Shown in pieces: positions 54,715-63,271 of a stretch of 64,000 nt of DNA. The stretch is from Roseateles saccharophilus. GTDB lineage: Bacteria > Pseudomonadota > Gammaproteobacteria > Burkholderiales > Burkholderiaceae_C. The notes beneath the pieces were generated by a model that made no database searches, was not told the DNA's origin, and saw nothing but the letters and a program-made list of their open reading frames with translations. Both the position numbers and the translations under genes were made by a program. The DNA lies in NCBI RefSeq assembly GCF_004342485.1, contig NZ_SMBU01000005.1, forward strand, positions 62,001 to 126,000, in the 5' to 3' direction. How positions within the stretch are numbered: the stretch's first letter is position 1; each line of letters begins with the position of its first letter.

Positions 54715-55878
54715 TCAGACCACCGCGTCCACCAGCTTGCGCGTGATCGCCGCGCGCAGCGGCGGCAGGTGGCGGGCCGCGTCGATGACGGCGCGGCGCA
54801 GGGCCAGCACCGGCGCGCGGTCGTCGGTGAAGAAGCGCACCAGCGCGTTCGTACCCGCATACATCGGCCCGGCGGCGCGGCGGTGCTCGGCCTCGTAGGC
54901 CAATAGCGGGGCCAGCTCGCCGGGGTCGCCCGCGGGGTCGAGCCGGCGCGCCAGCGCGTCGATGCCGTACAGGCCCAGGTTGTAGCCATGGGCCGTGACC
55001 GGGTGCATGCCGACGGCGGCGTCGCCGATCAGCGCAAAGCGCGGCGCCACGAAGCGCTCGGCCCAGACGGCCACCAGCGGGTAGACATGGCGGGCGCCGT
55101 CGACCTGCATCGCGCCCAGCCGGCCCTCGGCAGCGCCCTCGATCTCGGCCGCCAGCGCCGCGTCGTCCAGCGCCTGGATGCGCGGCAGCGCGGCATTGGC
55201 CACCGTCCACACGGCCGAGCTGCGCCCGCCGTTCATCGGCAGCAGCGCGAGGGTGTGGCCTTCGAGGAAGCATTCCTGCGCCAGGCCGCCGTGGTCGCGT
55301 TCGTGGCGCAGCGGCACCAGCAGCGCGCTGCGGCCGAAGTCGCGGTGGCGCGCGCCGATGCCGGCCAGGCGGCGCAGCGCCGAGAAGCGGCTGTCGGCCG
55401 CGACGACGAGGGGCGCGGCATGCGTCTCGCCGCAGCGGGTGCGCAATTGCGCCTCGCCGCCCAAGCGCTCGAAGCCCGCCACCGTGCGCCCGCACAGCAC
55501 CGGCACGCCGCGCTCGCGCGCACCGGCCCAGGCGGCTGCGCGCAGATGGTGGTTGGACACCAGCCAGCCCAGGTCCTGCCCGGCAGCCTCGAAGGGTAAC
55601 GGCTCACGCGAGCCGCTGGAGCGCACGCTGGCGCGGCGCAGCGGCGCGATGTCGGGCAGGCGCCGCCACAGGCCCAGGCCTTCGAGCAGGCGGCGCGAGC
55701 GGTGGGTCAGCGCGATCTCGCGGCCATCGTCGGCCGGCGCGGCCAACATGGCCTCGTCGGCCTGTTCCAGCACGCGCACGGCCAGGCCGCGGTCGTGCAG
55801 CGCGCAGGCCAGCGCGAGGCCGGCCGGCCCGGCGCCGCTGATCAGGATCTGGGGCGAGGAGGCGGCAATTTCATTCAT
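54715..55878 (-). CDS. ubiM: UbiH/UbiM-type FAD-dependent hydroxylase
   Basis: 387-residue flavin monooxygenase of the ubiquinone hydroxylase family. FAD-binding 'LISGAGPAGLALACAL' is near residue 12, the middle motif 'DGREIALTHRSRRLLEGLG' and 'LGWLVSNHHLRAAAW' are typical of UbiM, and 'RFALIGDAAVGMHPVTAHGYNLGLYG' is the second FAD motif. UbiM hydroxylates the ubiquinone ring and replaces UbiF/UbiH in some betaproteobacteria. It may instead be a paralogue of other function. Convergent with the patatin gene, 3 bp apart. Confidence 0.83.
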   Translation of the reverse strand: MNEIAASSPQILISGAGPAGLALACALHDRGLAVRVLEQADEAMLAAPADDGREIALTHRSRRLLEGLGLWRRLPDIAPLRRASVRSSGSREPLPFEAAGQDLGWLVSNHHLRAAAWAGARERGVPVLCGRTVAGFERLGGEAQLRTRCGETHAAPLVVAADSRFSALRRLAGIGARHRDFGRSALLVPLRHERDHGGLAQECFLEGHTLALLPMNGGRSSAVWTVANAALPRIQALDDAALAAEIEGAAEGRLGAMQVDGARHVYPLVAVWAERFVAPRFALIGDAAVGMHPVTAHGYNLGLYGIDALARRLDPAGDPGELAPLLAYEAEHRRAAGPMYAGTNALVRFFTDDRAPVLALRRAVIDAARHLPPLRAAITRKLVDAVV

Positions 55879-55924
55879 GGTCGCGCAGCCTAGGGTGCAC
55901 GACGACGCGCCGCCTTGACCCAGG

Positions 55925-57706
55925 TCAGGCCGGTTCGGGATCGGACTCGGCGCCGGCCTCTTCCAGCGTCCGCAGCTCCACCAGGCGCCGGTACAGCCCG
56001 CCTTCGAGGGCCATCAACGCCTCGTGCCGGCCGCGCTCCTGCAGATGGCCGTGGTTGAGCACGAGGATCTGGTCGGCCGCGCGTATGGTGGACAGCCGGT
56101 GCGCGATGGCCACCACGGTCACGCGCCCGTGCAGCGCCGCCAGCGCCTCGCCGACGCGCTGCTCGGTCGCGCTGTCGATGTTGCTGGTGGCCTCGTCCAG
56201 GAACAGGATGCTCGGCGCGCCGGCCAGCGCCCGGGCCATGGCCAGCAGCTGCTTCTGGCCGGTGGACACGCGGGCGCCGCCCTCGCCCAGCCGGGTGTCG
56301 TAGCCCTGGGGCAGCGCGGCGATGAAGTCGTGCGCGCGCGCGGCCCGGGCGGCGTCCTCGACGTCTTCATCCGTGATGCCGGGCCGGCCCATCGCGATGT
56401 TCTCGTGCACGCTGGCCGACATCAGATAGGGCTCCTGGGGTACCAGGCCCACCGCCGCGCGGAAGGCAGCGTCCGGCACTGAGGCCAGCGGCTGGCCGTC
56501 GACCGTGATGCGCCCGGCCTGCGCCGTGTAGAAGCGCAGCAGCAGCGACAGCAGCGTGCTCTTGCCGCTGCCCGTGTGGCCGACGATGCCGACGAAGCTG
56601 CCGGCCGCGATGTCCACATCGATACCGCGCAGCACCGGCCGCGCCGGGTCGTAGCCGAAGCTCAGGGCCTCGATGCGGATGGCACCCAGGGCGATGCCGT
56701 GCCCGTCCTGGGCCGGCCCGCGGTGCTCGTCCTCCTCCAGCAAAGTACGCACGCGCGACGCGGCCACCATGGACTGCTGCAGCTGGCCGAACTGCATCGT
56801 GATCTGGATCAGCGGCTCGACGACGCGGGCGATATAGCTGAGGAAGGCATAGAGCAGGCCCACCTCCAGGCCGGACAGCTCGCGCCTGCCGAAGCTGTAG
56901 ATGACGGTGACGAGCAGCAGCACGTTCAGCAGGTCCAGCGCCGGGCGCAGCAGCCAGGCATTGGCGCGCAGCTCGGCGATGCGCGACAGCCGATGCTCGG
57001 CATTGGTCGCCTCGAAGCGCGCGCCGAAGCGCGCCGCCGCGCCGCTGGCCTGCAGCACGGCCATGCCGGCCATGCTCTCGGCCATCTGCGCATTGATGTC
57101 GCTGCGCAGCTGGCGCGTGCGCTGCACGGCCGGCGCCGACAGGCGCTGGTAGCCCGCGATGATGATCACCATGGCCGGCACCAGCGTCGCGACGATCAGC
57201 ATCAGCCGCCAGTCCAGCAGCGCCATCGCGATCAGCGAGCCGACGACGACGATGGTCGAATCCAGCATCACATAGAGCACCTGGCGGTAGAGCTGGTTGA
57301 CGGCCTCGGTGTCGTTGGTCACGCGGCTGACGAGCTGGCCGGTGATGGCCTTGTCGAAGAAGCTCATCGGCAGCGCCAGCACATGGGCGTAGACGCGCTC
57401 GCGCAGCCGCAGCACCGAGCGCCGCGCGACGCCGGCCATGCGCGACAGCTGGGCATAGCGGATCCAGGTCGCGGCCCAGCCGGTGAACAGCATCAACCCC
57501 AGCAGCGTGGCCATCTCACCGATGACGTAGCGCCCCGGCAGCAGGTGGTGGTCGATATAGCGCTTGCCGAGAATGGGCCCGAGCGCTTCCAGGCCGGCAG
57601 CGATGACGAGCCAGAGGCCGCCGCGGACCAGCTGCGCCCGCTCGGGCCGGGCCGTGTCCAGCAGCAGGCCGACGCTCTTCCACGGCGAGGCTTGTTGTTG
57701 CTTCAT
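55925..57706 (-). CDS. ABC exporter half (MdlB/SmdB-like)
   Basis: 593-residue half transporter: six-helix membrane domain then ATPase with Walker A 'GHTGSGKSTL', signature 'VSTGQKQLLAMARAL' (S-T-G instead of the usual S-G-G) and Walker B 'ILFLDEATSNID' with a catalytic Glu. The partner upstream has the complementary defect, so they should form an asymmetric heterodimer like E. coli MdlA/MdlB. Start at 57706; an in-frame extension upstream enters the palindromic spacer and has no similarity. Confidence 0.91.
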   Translation of the reverse strand: MKQQQASPWKSVGLLLDTARPERAQLVRGGLWLVIAAGLEALGPILGKRYIDHHLLPGRYVIGEMATLLGLMLFTGWAATWIRYAQLSRMAGVARRSVLRLRERVYAHVLALPMSFFDKAITGQLVSRVTNDTEAVNQLYRQVLYVMLDSTIVVVGSLIAMALLDWRLMLIVATLVPAMVIIIAGYQRLSAPAVQRTRQLRSDINAQMAESMAGMAVLQASGAAARFGARFEATNAEHRLSRIAELRANAWLLRPALDLLNVLLLVTVIYSFGRRELSGLEVGLLYAFLSYIARVVEPLIQITMQFGQLQQSMVAASRVRTLLEEDEHRGPAQDGHGIALGAIRIEALSFGYDPARPVLRGIDVDIAAGSFVGIVGHTGSGKSTLLSLLLRFYTAQAGRITVDGQPLASVPDAAFRAAVGLVPQEPYLMSASVHENIAMGRPGITDEDVEDAARAARAHDFIAALPQGYDTRLGEGGARVSTGQKQLLAMARALAGAPSILFLDEATSNIDSATEQRVGEALAALHGRVTVVAIAHRLSTIRAADQILVLNHGHLQERGRHEALMALEGGLYRRLVELRTLEEAGAESDPEPA

Positions 57707-57797
57707 GTCAGTGATCCATGACGCCGACGCGTTCCCGCGACTGAACCCGACGGTTTGCGGGCCGAGCGCCGGGCCGCTCCCAAGCCGGCCCGCGCTG

Positions 57798-57850
57798 GCG
57801 ATGTGCTTGGCGGTCGAGCCGCCAAGCATCGCCGCCCCCGCGGGGGGCGG
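57798..57850. repeat. Double hairpin between the two ABC half transporters
   Basis: Two adjacent palindromes lie in the 176-bp spacer: GCTTGGCGG / CCGCCAAGC (57805-57827, 5-base loop, outer arms GCGAT / ATCGC) and CCGCCCCC / GGGGGGCGG (57832-57850). They could moderate expression of the second half transporter by attenuation or RNA stability, or be a REP-type repeat. Confidence 0.6.
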
Positions 57851-57882
57851 ACCAGCGTACCCGCTGGGCCGGGGGCTTCACT

Positions 57883-59658
57883 TCAGGCCGCTTCAAGGCT
57901 GGCTTCGATCTGTTGATAGCGCCACTGCGAGGCATACCAGCCGCCCAGTCCCAGCAGCTGCTGATGCGTGCCGCGCTCGATGACATGGCCCTGCTTCAGC
58001 ACGATGACCTCGTCGGCATCCATCACCGCCGACAGCCGGTGCGCGATGACGATGACGCTGCGGTCCGGCCGCGCGGCACGCAGTTCGCGCAGATGGTCGA
58101 GGATGGCCGTCTCGGTGCGGGTGTCGACGGCGGAGAGCGCGTCGTCCAGCACCAGCAGCGGCGCGTCGCTCAGCAGCGCCCGCGCGATAGCCACACGCTG
58201 GCGCTGGCCACCGGACAGCGTCACGCCGCGCTCGCCGACCTCGGTCGCATAGCCCTCGGGCAGGCGCACGATGTCCTCGTGGACGGCGGCCAGGCGGGCG
58301 GCAGCTTCGATGTCGGCCGGCGTCGCGCCGGGCCGGGCCAGCGCGATGTTGTCGGCCACCGAGGCCGAGAACAAAAAGGGCTCCTGCGGCACCCAGGCGA
58401 TGTGGGCGCGCAGCTCGCCGAGCGGCAGTTCGGGCAGCGGCACGCCACCCAGCTTCATGCGGCCCGCGTCGGGTTCGGCCTGGCGCAGCAGCAGGCGCAC
58501 CAGCGTCGACTTGCCCGCACCGGTGGCACCGACGATGCCCAGCGTGCGGCCGGGCGCGAGCACGAAATCCACCTGCTCGACGGCGGGCCGCTTCGCGCCG
58601 GGGAAGCCGAACGTCAGCCCCTCTGCCCGCAGCGGTGCGGGCAAGGGCAGCGCCGCCCTGCCCTCGTCGGCCAGCGTCAGCGGCGCGTCCAGCACCGGCG
58701 CGAGTCGCGCCCAGGCTGCCCGCCCGCGCTCCAGCAGCGCCATCACCCAGCCGGCCGCGAACATCGGCCAGATCAACTGGCCCAGGTACATCGTGAAGGC
58801 GGTCAGCTGGCCGATGCTGATCTCGTGGCGCGCCACCAGCCAGCCGCCCACCGCGAGCGCGATGGCCGTCGCCGCGGTGAGGGTCATGCCCACGGCCGGC
58901 TCGTAGGACGCCTCCCAGCGCTGCGAGCGGAAGCTCGCCTCCGCGGCCCGGTCGGCCAGGCCGCCGAACTGCTGCTCGCTACGAGCGACCAGGCCGAGGG
59001 CCCGCAGCGTGCGCACGCCGGCCAGGCTCTCCTGCACCTGCTGGTTCAGGTCGCCGAAGCGCGTCAGCGAATCCTGGGCCGCCGTGTGCAGATGCTTGCT
59101 GATCCACCAGAAGGCCAGCCCCATCAACGGGAAGGGCACAAGCGCCGCGAGGCCCAGGCGCCAATCGATGCCGATCGTCATCATCGCCAGCACCAGGATC
59201 AGCGTCTGCGAACCGTCGAAGCCGGCCAGCATGGCCTCGCCCGCGGCCTGCTCGACCGTGTCGATGTCGTTGGTCGCCAGCGCCATCAGGTTGCCGGTGC
59301 GCTGCGCCTGGAACCAGGCCGGGCCCTGCAGCGCCAGCCGCGCATACAGGCGCGTGCGAAGCCGCGCGCCGAGCTGGAACGAGGCCTTGAAGAGGGTCAA
59401 GCGCCAGCCGGCCCGCAGCAGATAGATGACGGCACCGGCCGCGACGAGCAGGCCGAGTTGCTGCAGCAGCGCGCCGTCCTGCAACCTGCCCGACACCAAC
59501 GCGTCGACGACATGGCCGACCTGGCGCGGAATCCAGACGGTCAGCACGGCGATGCAGCTCAGCATCGCGCCGGCAGCAGCGTAGGCGCGCCAGTGCTCGC
59601 GCACGAAGGCGGCGAGCATGCGGGAGAGGGTGGTGGGATGGGATGCGGCGGACGACAT
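57883..59658 (-). CDS. ABC exporter half (MdlA/SmdA-like)
   Basis: 591-residue half transporter, first of the pair. Walker A 'GATGAGKST' and signature 'LSGGQRQRVAIARALL' are canonical. Walker B reads 'LLVLDDALSAVD', with Asp where the catalytic Glu should be. This pattern of one degenerate site is normal in heterodimeric multidrug/lipid exporters. The partner gene lies 176 bp downstream, across a double hairpin. The ATG at 59658 is chosen; 59619 (MLAAF) is a possible alternative. Substrate unknown. Confidence 0.91.
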   Translation of the reverse strand: MSSAASHPTTLSRMLAAFVREHWRAYAAAGAMLSCIAVLTVWIPRQVGHVVDALVSGRLQDGALLQQLGLLVAAGAVIYLLRAGWRLTLFKASFQLGARLRTRLYARLALQGPAWFQAQRTGNLMALATNDIDTVEQAAGEAMLAGFDGSQTLILVLAMMTIGIDWRLGLAALVPFPLMGLAFWWISKHLHTAAQDSLTRFGDLNQQVQESLAGVRTLRALGLVARSEQQFGGLADRAAEASFRSQRWEASYEPAVGMTLTAATAIALAVGGWLVARHEISIGQLTAFTMYLGQLIWPMFAAGWVMALLERGRAAWARLAPVLDAPLTLADEGRAALPLPAPLRAEGLTFGFPGAKRPAVEQVDFVLAPGRTLGIVGATGAGKSTLVRLLLRQAEPDAGRMKLGGVPLPELPLGELRAHIAWVPQEPFLFSASVADNIALARPGATPADIEAAARLAAVHEDIVRLPEGYATEVGERGVTLSGGQRQRVAIARALLSDAPLLVLDDALSAVDTRTETAILDHLRELRAARPDRSVIVIAHRLSAVMDADEVIVLKQGHVIERGTHQQLLGLGGWYASQWRYQQIEASLEAA

Positions 59659-59764
59659 GGGAGGACGGAGTGTCGCCGGGGCGGAGCGGCTCGCGGGCGG
59701 GCCGGGCACGCCGATCAGGGTTCAGCCAGCCGGCATGACTCAGCGCGTCCGGCTGATTGATGGG

Positions 59765-60067
59765 TTATCCGTCATTCCGCCGCGCGCGCCAGTAGCCGGG
59801 CTTTCGGCTGTCGGGCGCAAGCGCAAGCACATGGATCTCGTCCTCCCGCTCCACGTACACGACGGAGAAGGGAAACTTCCTGGGGAAGCAACGCCGCGTT
59901 CCGTGCCTGTAGGGCGAACCCATGGCGGGGAACTCTGCTGCAAGTTGGACGGCCTGCTCGACCGCGGCCATGAAGCGCTCGCCAAGTGCTGCGCTGATGC
60001 TCTTGTAGTACAGAACCTCGTGGATCAGTTCGTCCCGAGCGGCCTCGTGAAAGCGGACGCGCTTCAC
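59765..60067 (-). CDS. RelE/ParE-family toxin
   Basis: 100-residue toxin of a type II system: 'RVRFHEAARDELIHEVLYYKSISAALGERFMAAVEQ' is the ParE/RelE start, then 'RKFPFSVVYVEREDEIHVLALAPDSRKPGYW' with the C-terminal beta sheet and His/Arg residues. RelE members cleave mRNA on the ribosome, ParE members poison gyrase; which applies cannot be told. Its ATG overlaps the antitoxin stop by 4 bp. Confidence 0.92.
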   Translation of the reverse strand: MKRVRFHEAARDELIHEVLYYKSISAALGERFMAAVEQAVQLAAEFPAMGSPYRHGTRRCFPRKFPFSVVYVEREDEIHVLALAPDSRKPGYWRARRNDG

Positions 60068-60291
60068 TTGAGGATGCGGCGAACCTCTGCGAAGACTTCT
60101 TCTGCCGGAATCAGCTTGGCGGTCCCGTCATTGATCTCCGCGAGGCGGCGCTCAATCTCTTGATCCCAAGCTGCCTCGACCCCTGCATCAATTTCATGAA
60201 CGGTCGCGAGCAATTGCTCGGCCAGGCGTACGCGCTCTTCGGGGGGCAGTTCCAGAGCCTTCTGGGAGAGTTCGTCGACAAGGGTAGTCAT
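60064..60291 (-). CDS. Antitoxin (addiction module component family)
   Basis: 75-residue helical protein of the 'putative addiction module component' family: 'LSQKALELPPEERVRLAEQLLATV' then a C-terminal 'EEVFAEVRRILK' that wraps the toxin. Ribosome site AGGAG is 7 bases before the ATG. It precedes and overlaps the toxin gene, as required so that antitoxin is made first. Autorepression is usual in such systems but no operator was identified. Confidence 0.9.
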   Translation of the reverse strand: MTTLVDELSQKALELPPEERVRLAEQLLATVHEIDAGVEAAWDQEIERRLAEINDGTAKLIPAEEVFAEVRRILK

Positions 60292-60435
60292 GGCAGGCTC
60301 CTGCGGCAGCGCCTCAGTTTACTGGTCAGCATGGAACGAGGGCGGCGCGCGGGTGTCGACGACGGCTATCGATCCGGTCATGGAAAGGCGCTGCGACGGT
60401 CGGTCGGCTTCGGAGCCAGCCAGCGATTCGTCCCA

Positions 60436-60846
60436 TCATTGCGAACGTGCGCAAACGATCTCGCTACTGAGAACCGACTCGTAATTTTCCGGCCTGCGCT
60501 CGTAGTCCAACTGGAAAGCGCTGAAAAGCACTTGGTCACTGGGAACATGCCGCCCATAGCGTTCGTCGAAATCGTCCTCATGCGAGTCGTCGCCCTCGGC
60601 GAGCGCTCTGTTTGCCTCCTCGATATCCGAGGCAAGCACTTCAAAACCGAAATATTGGAACCCTTTGCACGCATTGATGAGTTCGGCCTGCGTCAAACAT
60701 TCAACTGCATGCAGGACTCCACCGTTCATTGCAAGGCCGTGAAACTTCAACAGCGCATTCAATGCAACGTCACCTGCGCGTTCGCTGCCCTCCCCGCCAA
60801 AGCAGGCGCGATTCCAGATCAAGTCGGCGTTTGTAGAAGTTGGCAT
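60436..60846 (-). CDS. DMP19/DUF4375-like hypothetical protein
   Basis: 136-residue acidic protein. The core 'LLKFHGLAMNGGVLHAVE...GFQYFGFEVLASDIEEANRAL' resembles the DMP19-like (DUF4375) fold, described as DNA-mimic or housekeeping proteins in other bacteria. The local DNA is less GC-rich than its neighbours and uses more A/T-ending codons, hinting at acquisition. The ATG at 60846 is preferred; 60885 is also in frame. No clear ribosome site at either. Confidence 0.62.
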   Translation of the reverse strand: MPTSTNADLIWNRACFGGEGSERAGDVALNALLKFHGLAMNGGVLHAVECLTQAELINACKGFQYFGFEVLASDIEEANRALAEGDDSHEDDFDERYGRHVPSDQVLFSAFQLDYERRPENYESVLSSEIVCARSQ

Positions 60847-60898
60847 AGGGTCATATTGAATGTTGAACGATACAAGCCATGGCAAGCCGGGCGGGCGG

Positions 60899-62296
60899 CT
60901 ACAGCCTCCGGTGCGCGAGCAACAAGCCTGCCCAGGTTAGCAATCCATTCAGCACCAGCAACTCCAATCCGATCTGATACCCACCCCAAGGCTGCCCCAG
61001 GTCCAGCACCGCGCACAGCAAGGGCGCTGCAATGCACACGCCCAGCAAGACCCGCCCCGACACCACCCTCGGCGTGAACAGCGCAAACGCGAACAGCCCG
61101 AGCAGCGGCCCGTAGGTATAGCCGGCCAGCTTCAGGATCAGGTAGATCATGCTGGCGCTGGCTAGCGCCTTGAAGCCCAGCACCATCGCGAGGAAGAGCG
61201 CCGCGAAGGCGAGGTGGACGCGGCGCCGCGTGCGCACGTCCTCGCGCGGGATGCGCAGCAGGTCCAGGCAGGTGCTGGCCGTCAGCGCGGTGAGTGCACC
61301 GTCGGCGCTGGGCAGCAGGGCCGAGACCAGGGCCAGCACGAACACCGCCTGCACCCAGGCCGGCAGATGCTGCATGACGACGGTCGGGAAGAGCGCGTCG
61401 CCGCGGGCCGCGATGCCGTGCTCGCGGGCATAGAGCGTCAGCAGGCCGCCGAGCAGCAGGAAGGCGCCGATGACGACGACCAGCAGGCCGGCCAGCAACA
61501 ACAGGTTCTTCTGCGCGTCGCGCAGCTTCGCGACGGACAGGCTCTTCTGCATCATTTCCTGGTCCAGGCCGGTCATCGCGATGGCGATGAAGGCGCCGGC
61601 CAGCAGGGCCTTGGCGGAGAAGTCGCGGCTAAGCGGGTCGCTCACCCAGACGCGCGTGAGGCCTGCGGCGTCGAGCTGCGCGAAGGCGTCGGGCCGCCAC
61701 AGCAGCGCGGTGCAGACGACGAGGCCGGTCAGCATGCCGGCGGTCTGCAGCGTGTCGGTCCACACCAGGGCCTTCACGCCGCCCTCGACCGTGTAGAGCA
61801 GGATCATCGCCAGCACGACGGCCGCGCCCAGCGCGAAGGGCAGGCCCAGCGGGCCGAGGATGAGGGTGTGCAGCACCTGCACGACAAGGTAGAGCCGCGC
61901 CGTGGCGCCCACGGTGCGCGACAGCACGAAATAGGCCGAACCCAGGCGCCGCGCCGCCGGCCCAAGGCGCTCGCCCAGCAGCTCGTAGATGGAGGCCAGG
62001 CCGAGGCGGTGGTAGTGCGGCAGCAGAACGAAGGCGATGACGACATAGCCGACCACATAGCCCAGCGTGACCTGCAGATAGCCGAAGCCGCCGGCCGCGA
62101 CGGCGCCCGGCACGCTGATGAAGGTGACGCCGGAAAGCGAGGTTCCGATCATGCCGAAGGCGACGACCGGCCAGGGACTTTGCCTGCCGCCGACATAGAA
62201 GCCTTCGGTGCCTGCGCGCCGTGACGCACGATGTGCGACCGCAAGGAGGATCAGGAAGTAGGCAAGGACGCCGGACAGCAGCAGGACGGGCGACAT
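60899..62296 (-). CDS. Sodium/solute symporter (SSS family)
   Basis: 465-residue inner-membrane protein with about 13 hydrophobic helices. Family signatures: 'GFYVGGRQSPWPVVAFGMIGTSLSGVTFISVPG' at residues 32-64 (SSS N-terminal block), 'EGGVKALVWTDTLQ' and 'GLDQEMMQKSLS'. Substrate (sugar, amino acid, pantothenate, etc.) cannot be inferred. Slightly short at the C-terminus relative to typical 500-residue members but complete-looking. Confidence 0.92.
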   Translation of the reverse strand: MSPVLLLSGVLAYFLILLAVAHRASRRAGTEGFYVGGRQSPWPVVAFGMIGTSLSGVTFISVPGAVAAGGFGYLQVTLGYVVGYVVIAFVLLPHYHRLGLASIYELLGERLGPAARRLGSAYFVLSRTVGATARLYLVVQVLHTLILGPLGLPFALGAAVVLAMILLYTVEGGVKALVWTDTLQTAGMLTGLVVCTALLWRPDAFAQLDAAGLTRVWVSDPLSRDFSAKALLAGAFIAIAMTGLDQEMMQKSLSVAKLRDAQKNLLLLAGLLVVVIGAFLLLGGLLTLYAREHGIAARGDALFPTVVMQHLPAWVQAVFVLALVSALLPSADGALTALTASTCLDLLRIPREDVRTRRRVHLAFAALFLAMVLGFKALASASMIYLILKLAGYTYGPLLGLFAFALFTPRVVSGRVLLGVCIAAPLLCAVLDLGQPWGGYQIGLELLVLNGLLTWAGLLLAHRRL

Positions 62297-62300
62297 GGGC

Positions 62301-62359
62301 CGCGATGATGCCCGAGTCCGGCCGGGCCCCGCCCGCCCCGGCAGGCACGAATCATCGCG
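62301..62359. repeat. Inverted repeat upstream of the symporter
   Basis: CGCGATGAT (62301-62309) and ATCATCGCG (62351-62359), 41 bp apart, very GC-rich between. It lies just before the symporter start (62296) and may be an operator pair or a remnant. Confidence 0.4.
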
Positions 62360-62381
62360 GAGGAAGTCGCCAGGGTTATGG

Positions 62382-62538
62382 GCTCAGTAGGTCCGCCCGC
62401 CCTCGAACTGGGCTTGCTGGCGGCTGATGGCCTCGAAGGTGCGATGCGCACGCCTGATGACCAGGCCCAGCGCGGCCGACGATGGTCTTCTTCATCTGCG
62501 CGGCCGTGTACTCGCTGACGGCCAGATCCGTGGACACC
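62382..62538 (-). pseudogene. Degenerate duplicate of the ruvC 3' end
   Basis: This stretch aligns base by base with the intact ruvC 3' part (63270-63539) on the same strand. It keeps the last ten codons almost unchanged (ending 'QFEGGRTY' versus 'QFKGGRTY' and the stop) but has lost about 22 bp after the first block and about 86 bp in the middle. The remaining parts cover 'GLAIM..AH' and the 'SEYTA' region. No start or full frame, so non-functional. It sits 54 bp from the coiled-coil gene that separates it from ruvC. Confidence 0.85.
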
Positions 62539-62551
62539 CGCTGGATGTGGC

Positions 62552-62576
62552 AGCGGCCCGCAACAGGCGGGCCGCT
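62552..62576. terminator. Hairpin after the coiled-coil gene
   Basis: AGCGGCCCGC / GCGGGCCGCT, perfect 10-bp stem with a 5-base loop, 16 bp beyond the stop of the minus-strand coiled-coil gene. No T-run follows, so its role as a terminator is uncertain. Confidence 0.5.
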
Positions 62577-62591
62577 CCGGGGTGCGCCCTG

Positions 62592-63098
62592 TCAGTTCAC
62601 CTTGCCGGCATCGGCATTGCGCTTGTGGACGTCATGCGCCTTCTTGGCCTTGGCTTCGCCGAGTTCCTTGCCCTCCTGGTGGCGGTCGGCGCGGGTGGCG
62701 GCCAGGTCGGACTTGGCATGGGCCTCGTTGCGCTTGAGACCGCCGATGTCGCGGTTCTCCTGCTCACGCGCCTTCTCGTCGCGCTGGGCGGCGGCCATGT
62801 CGCCACGCTTGATGGCCGCGTCTTCGGCACGCTGATCGGCGTTGCGCTCGCTGCGCTCCGCGGCCAGCCTGCGATCGTCGCGGGCCACGCGGGCCTTGTC
62901 AGCGCCGACGCGGGCGTTGTCCTGCGCGATCTCCTTGCGCTGGTACTGGATGTTGCGGTTGTCCTTGTGGATCTGTGCGTTGTCCTGCTTGACCTGGGCC
63001 ACCGGATCGGGGGCCGAGGCCGGAGCAGTCTGGGCCGACGCCGCGCCACCGAGGGCGAGAGCGATCGTGGCAAGCGCGAAGGAAACGGTGGTCTTCAT
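62592..63098 (-). CDS. Secreted charged coiled-coil protein, unknown
   Basis: 168-residue exported protein: signal peptide 'VSFALATIALALGGAASAQ', then an almost continuous, highly charged helix with repeated Asp/Asn-Arg-Lys pattern ('KDNRNIQYQRKEIAQDNARV', 'ADKARVARDDRRLAAERSER'), likely a coiled coil in the periplasm. Ribosome site GGAG lies 7 bases before the ATG. It is flanked by ruvC (intact) and a broken ruvC end, so it appears to be an inserted gene. I do not recognise a family with function. Confidence 0.78.
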   Translation of the reverse strand: MKTTVSFALATIALALGGAASAQTAPASAPDPVAQVKQDNAQIHKDNRNIQYQRKEIAQDNARVGADKARVARDDRRLAAERSERNADQRAEDAAIKRGDMAAAQRDEKAREQENRDIGGLKRNEAHAKSDLAATRADRHQEGKELGEAKAKKAHDVHKRNADAGKVN

Positions 63099-63200
63099 GA
63101 GATGGCTCCGGGAATGAACGGTGGAGGAAGTGTTTTTTGGAAACTCGGCGGGCCCGTGCGATGAACAACGCGCACCCCCCTGTGCCGTTGACCCGAGACG

Positions 63201-63219
63201 GCTTGCAGACAGCTTGCAG
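63201..63219. promoter_or_regulatory. Direct repeat in the coiled-coil gene promoter
   Basis: GCTTGCAG occurs twice with 11-bp spacing (63201-63208 and 63212-63219), about 100 bases before the coiled-coil gene. Spacing of one helical turn suits tandem response-regulator binding; no regulator is identified. Confidence 0.35.
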
Positions 63220-63271
63220 GCTGGCCGCACCGGTGCGAGTCGAGTCAAGGGGAAACACCGGGAGGACGCGC

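Noticed and set aside
59727-59755. Inverted repeat CAGCCGG / CCGGCTG after the toxin gene as a terminator
   Set aside because: Only 7 bp with a 15-base loop and no T-run on either strand; could be chance at this GC content.
60160-61077. 305-codon plus-strand frame over the toxin-antitoxin and DMP19-like genes
   Set aside because: It runs antisense across the antitoxin and DMP19-like genes, has no ribosome site, and no domain is recognisable.
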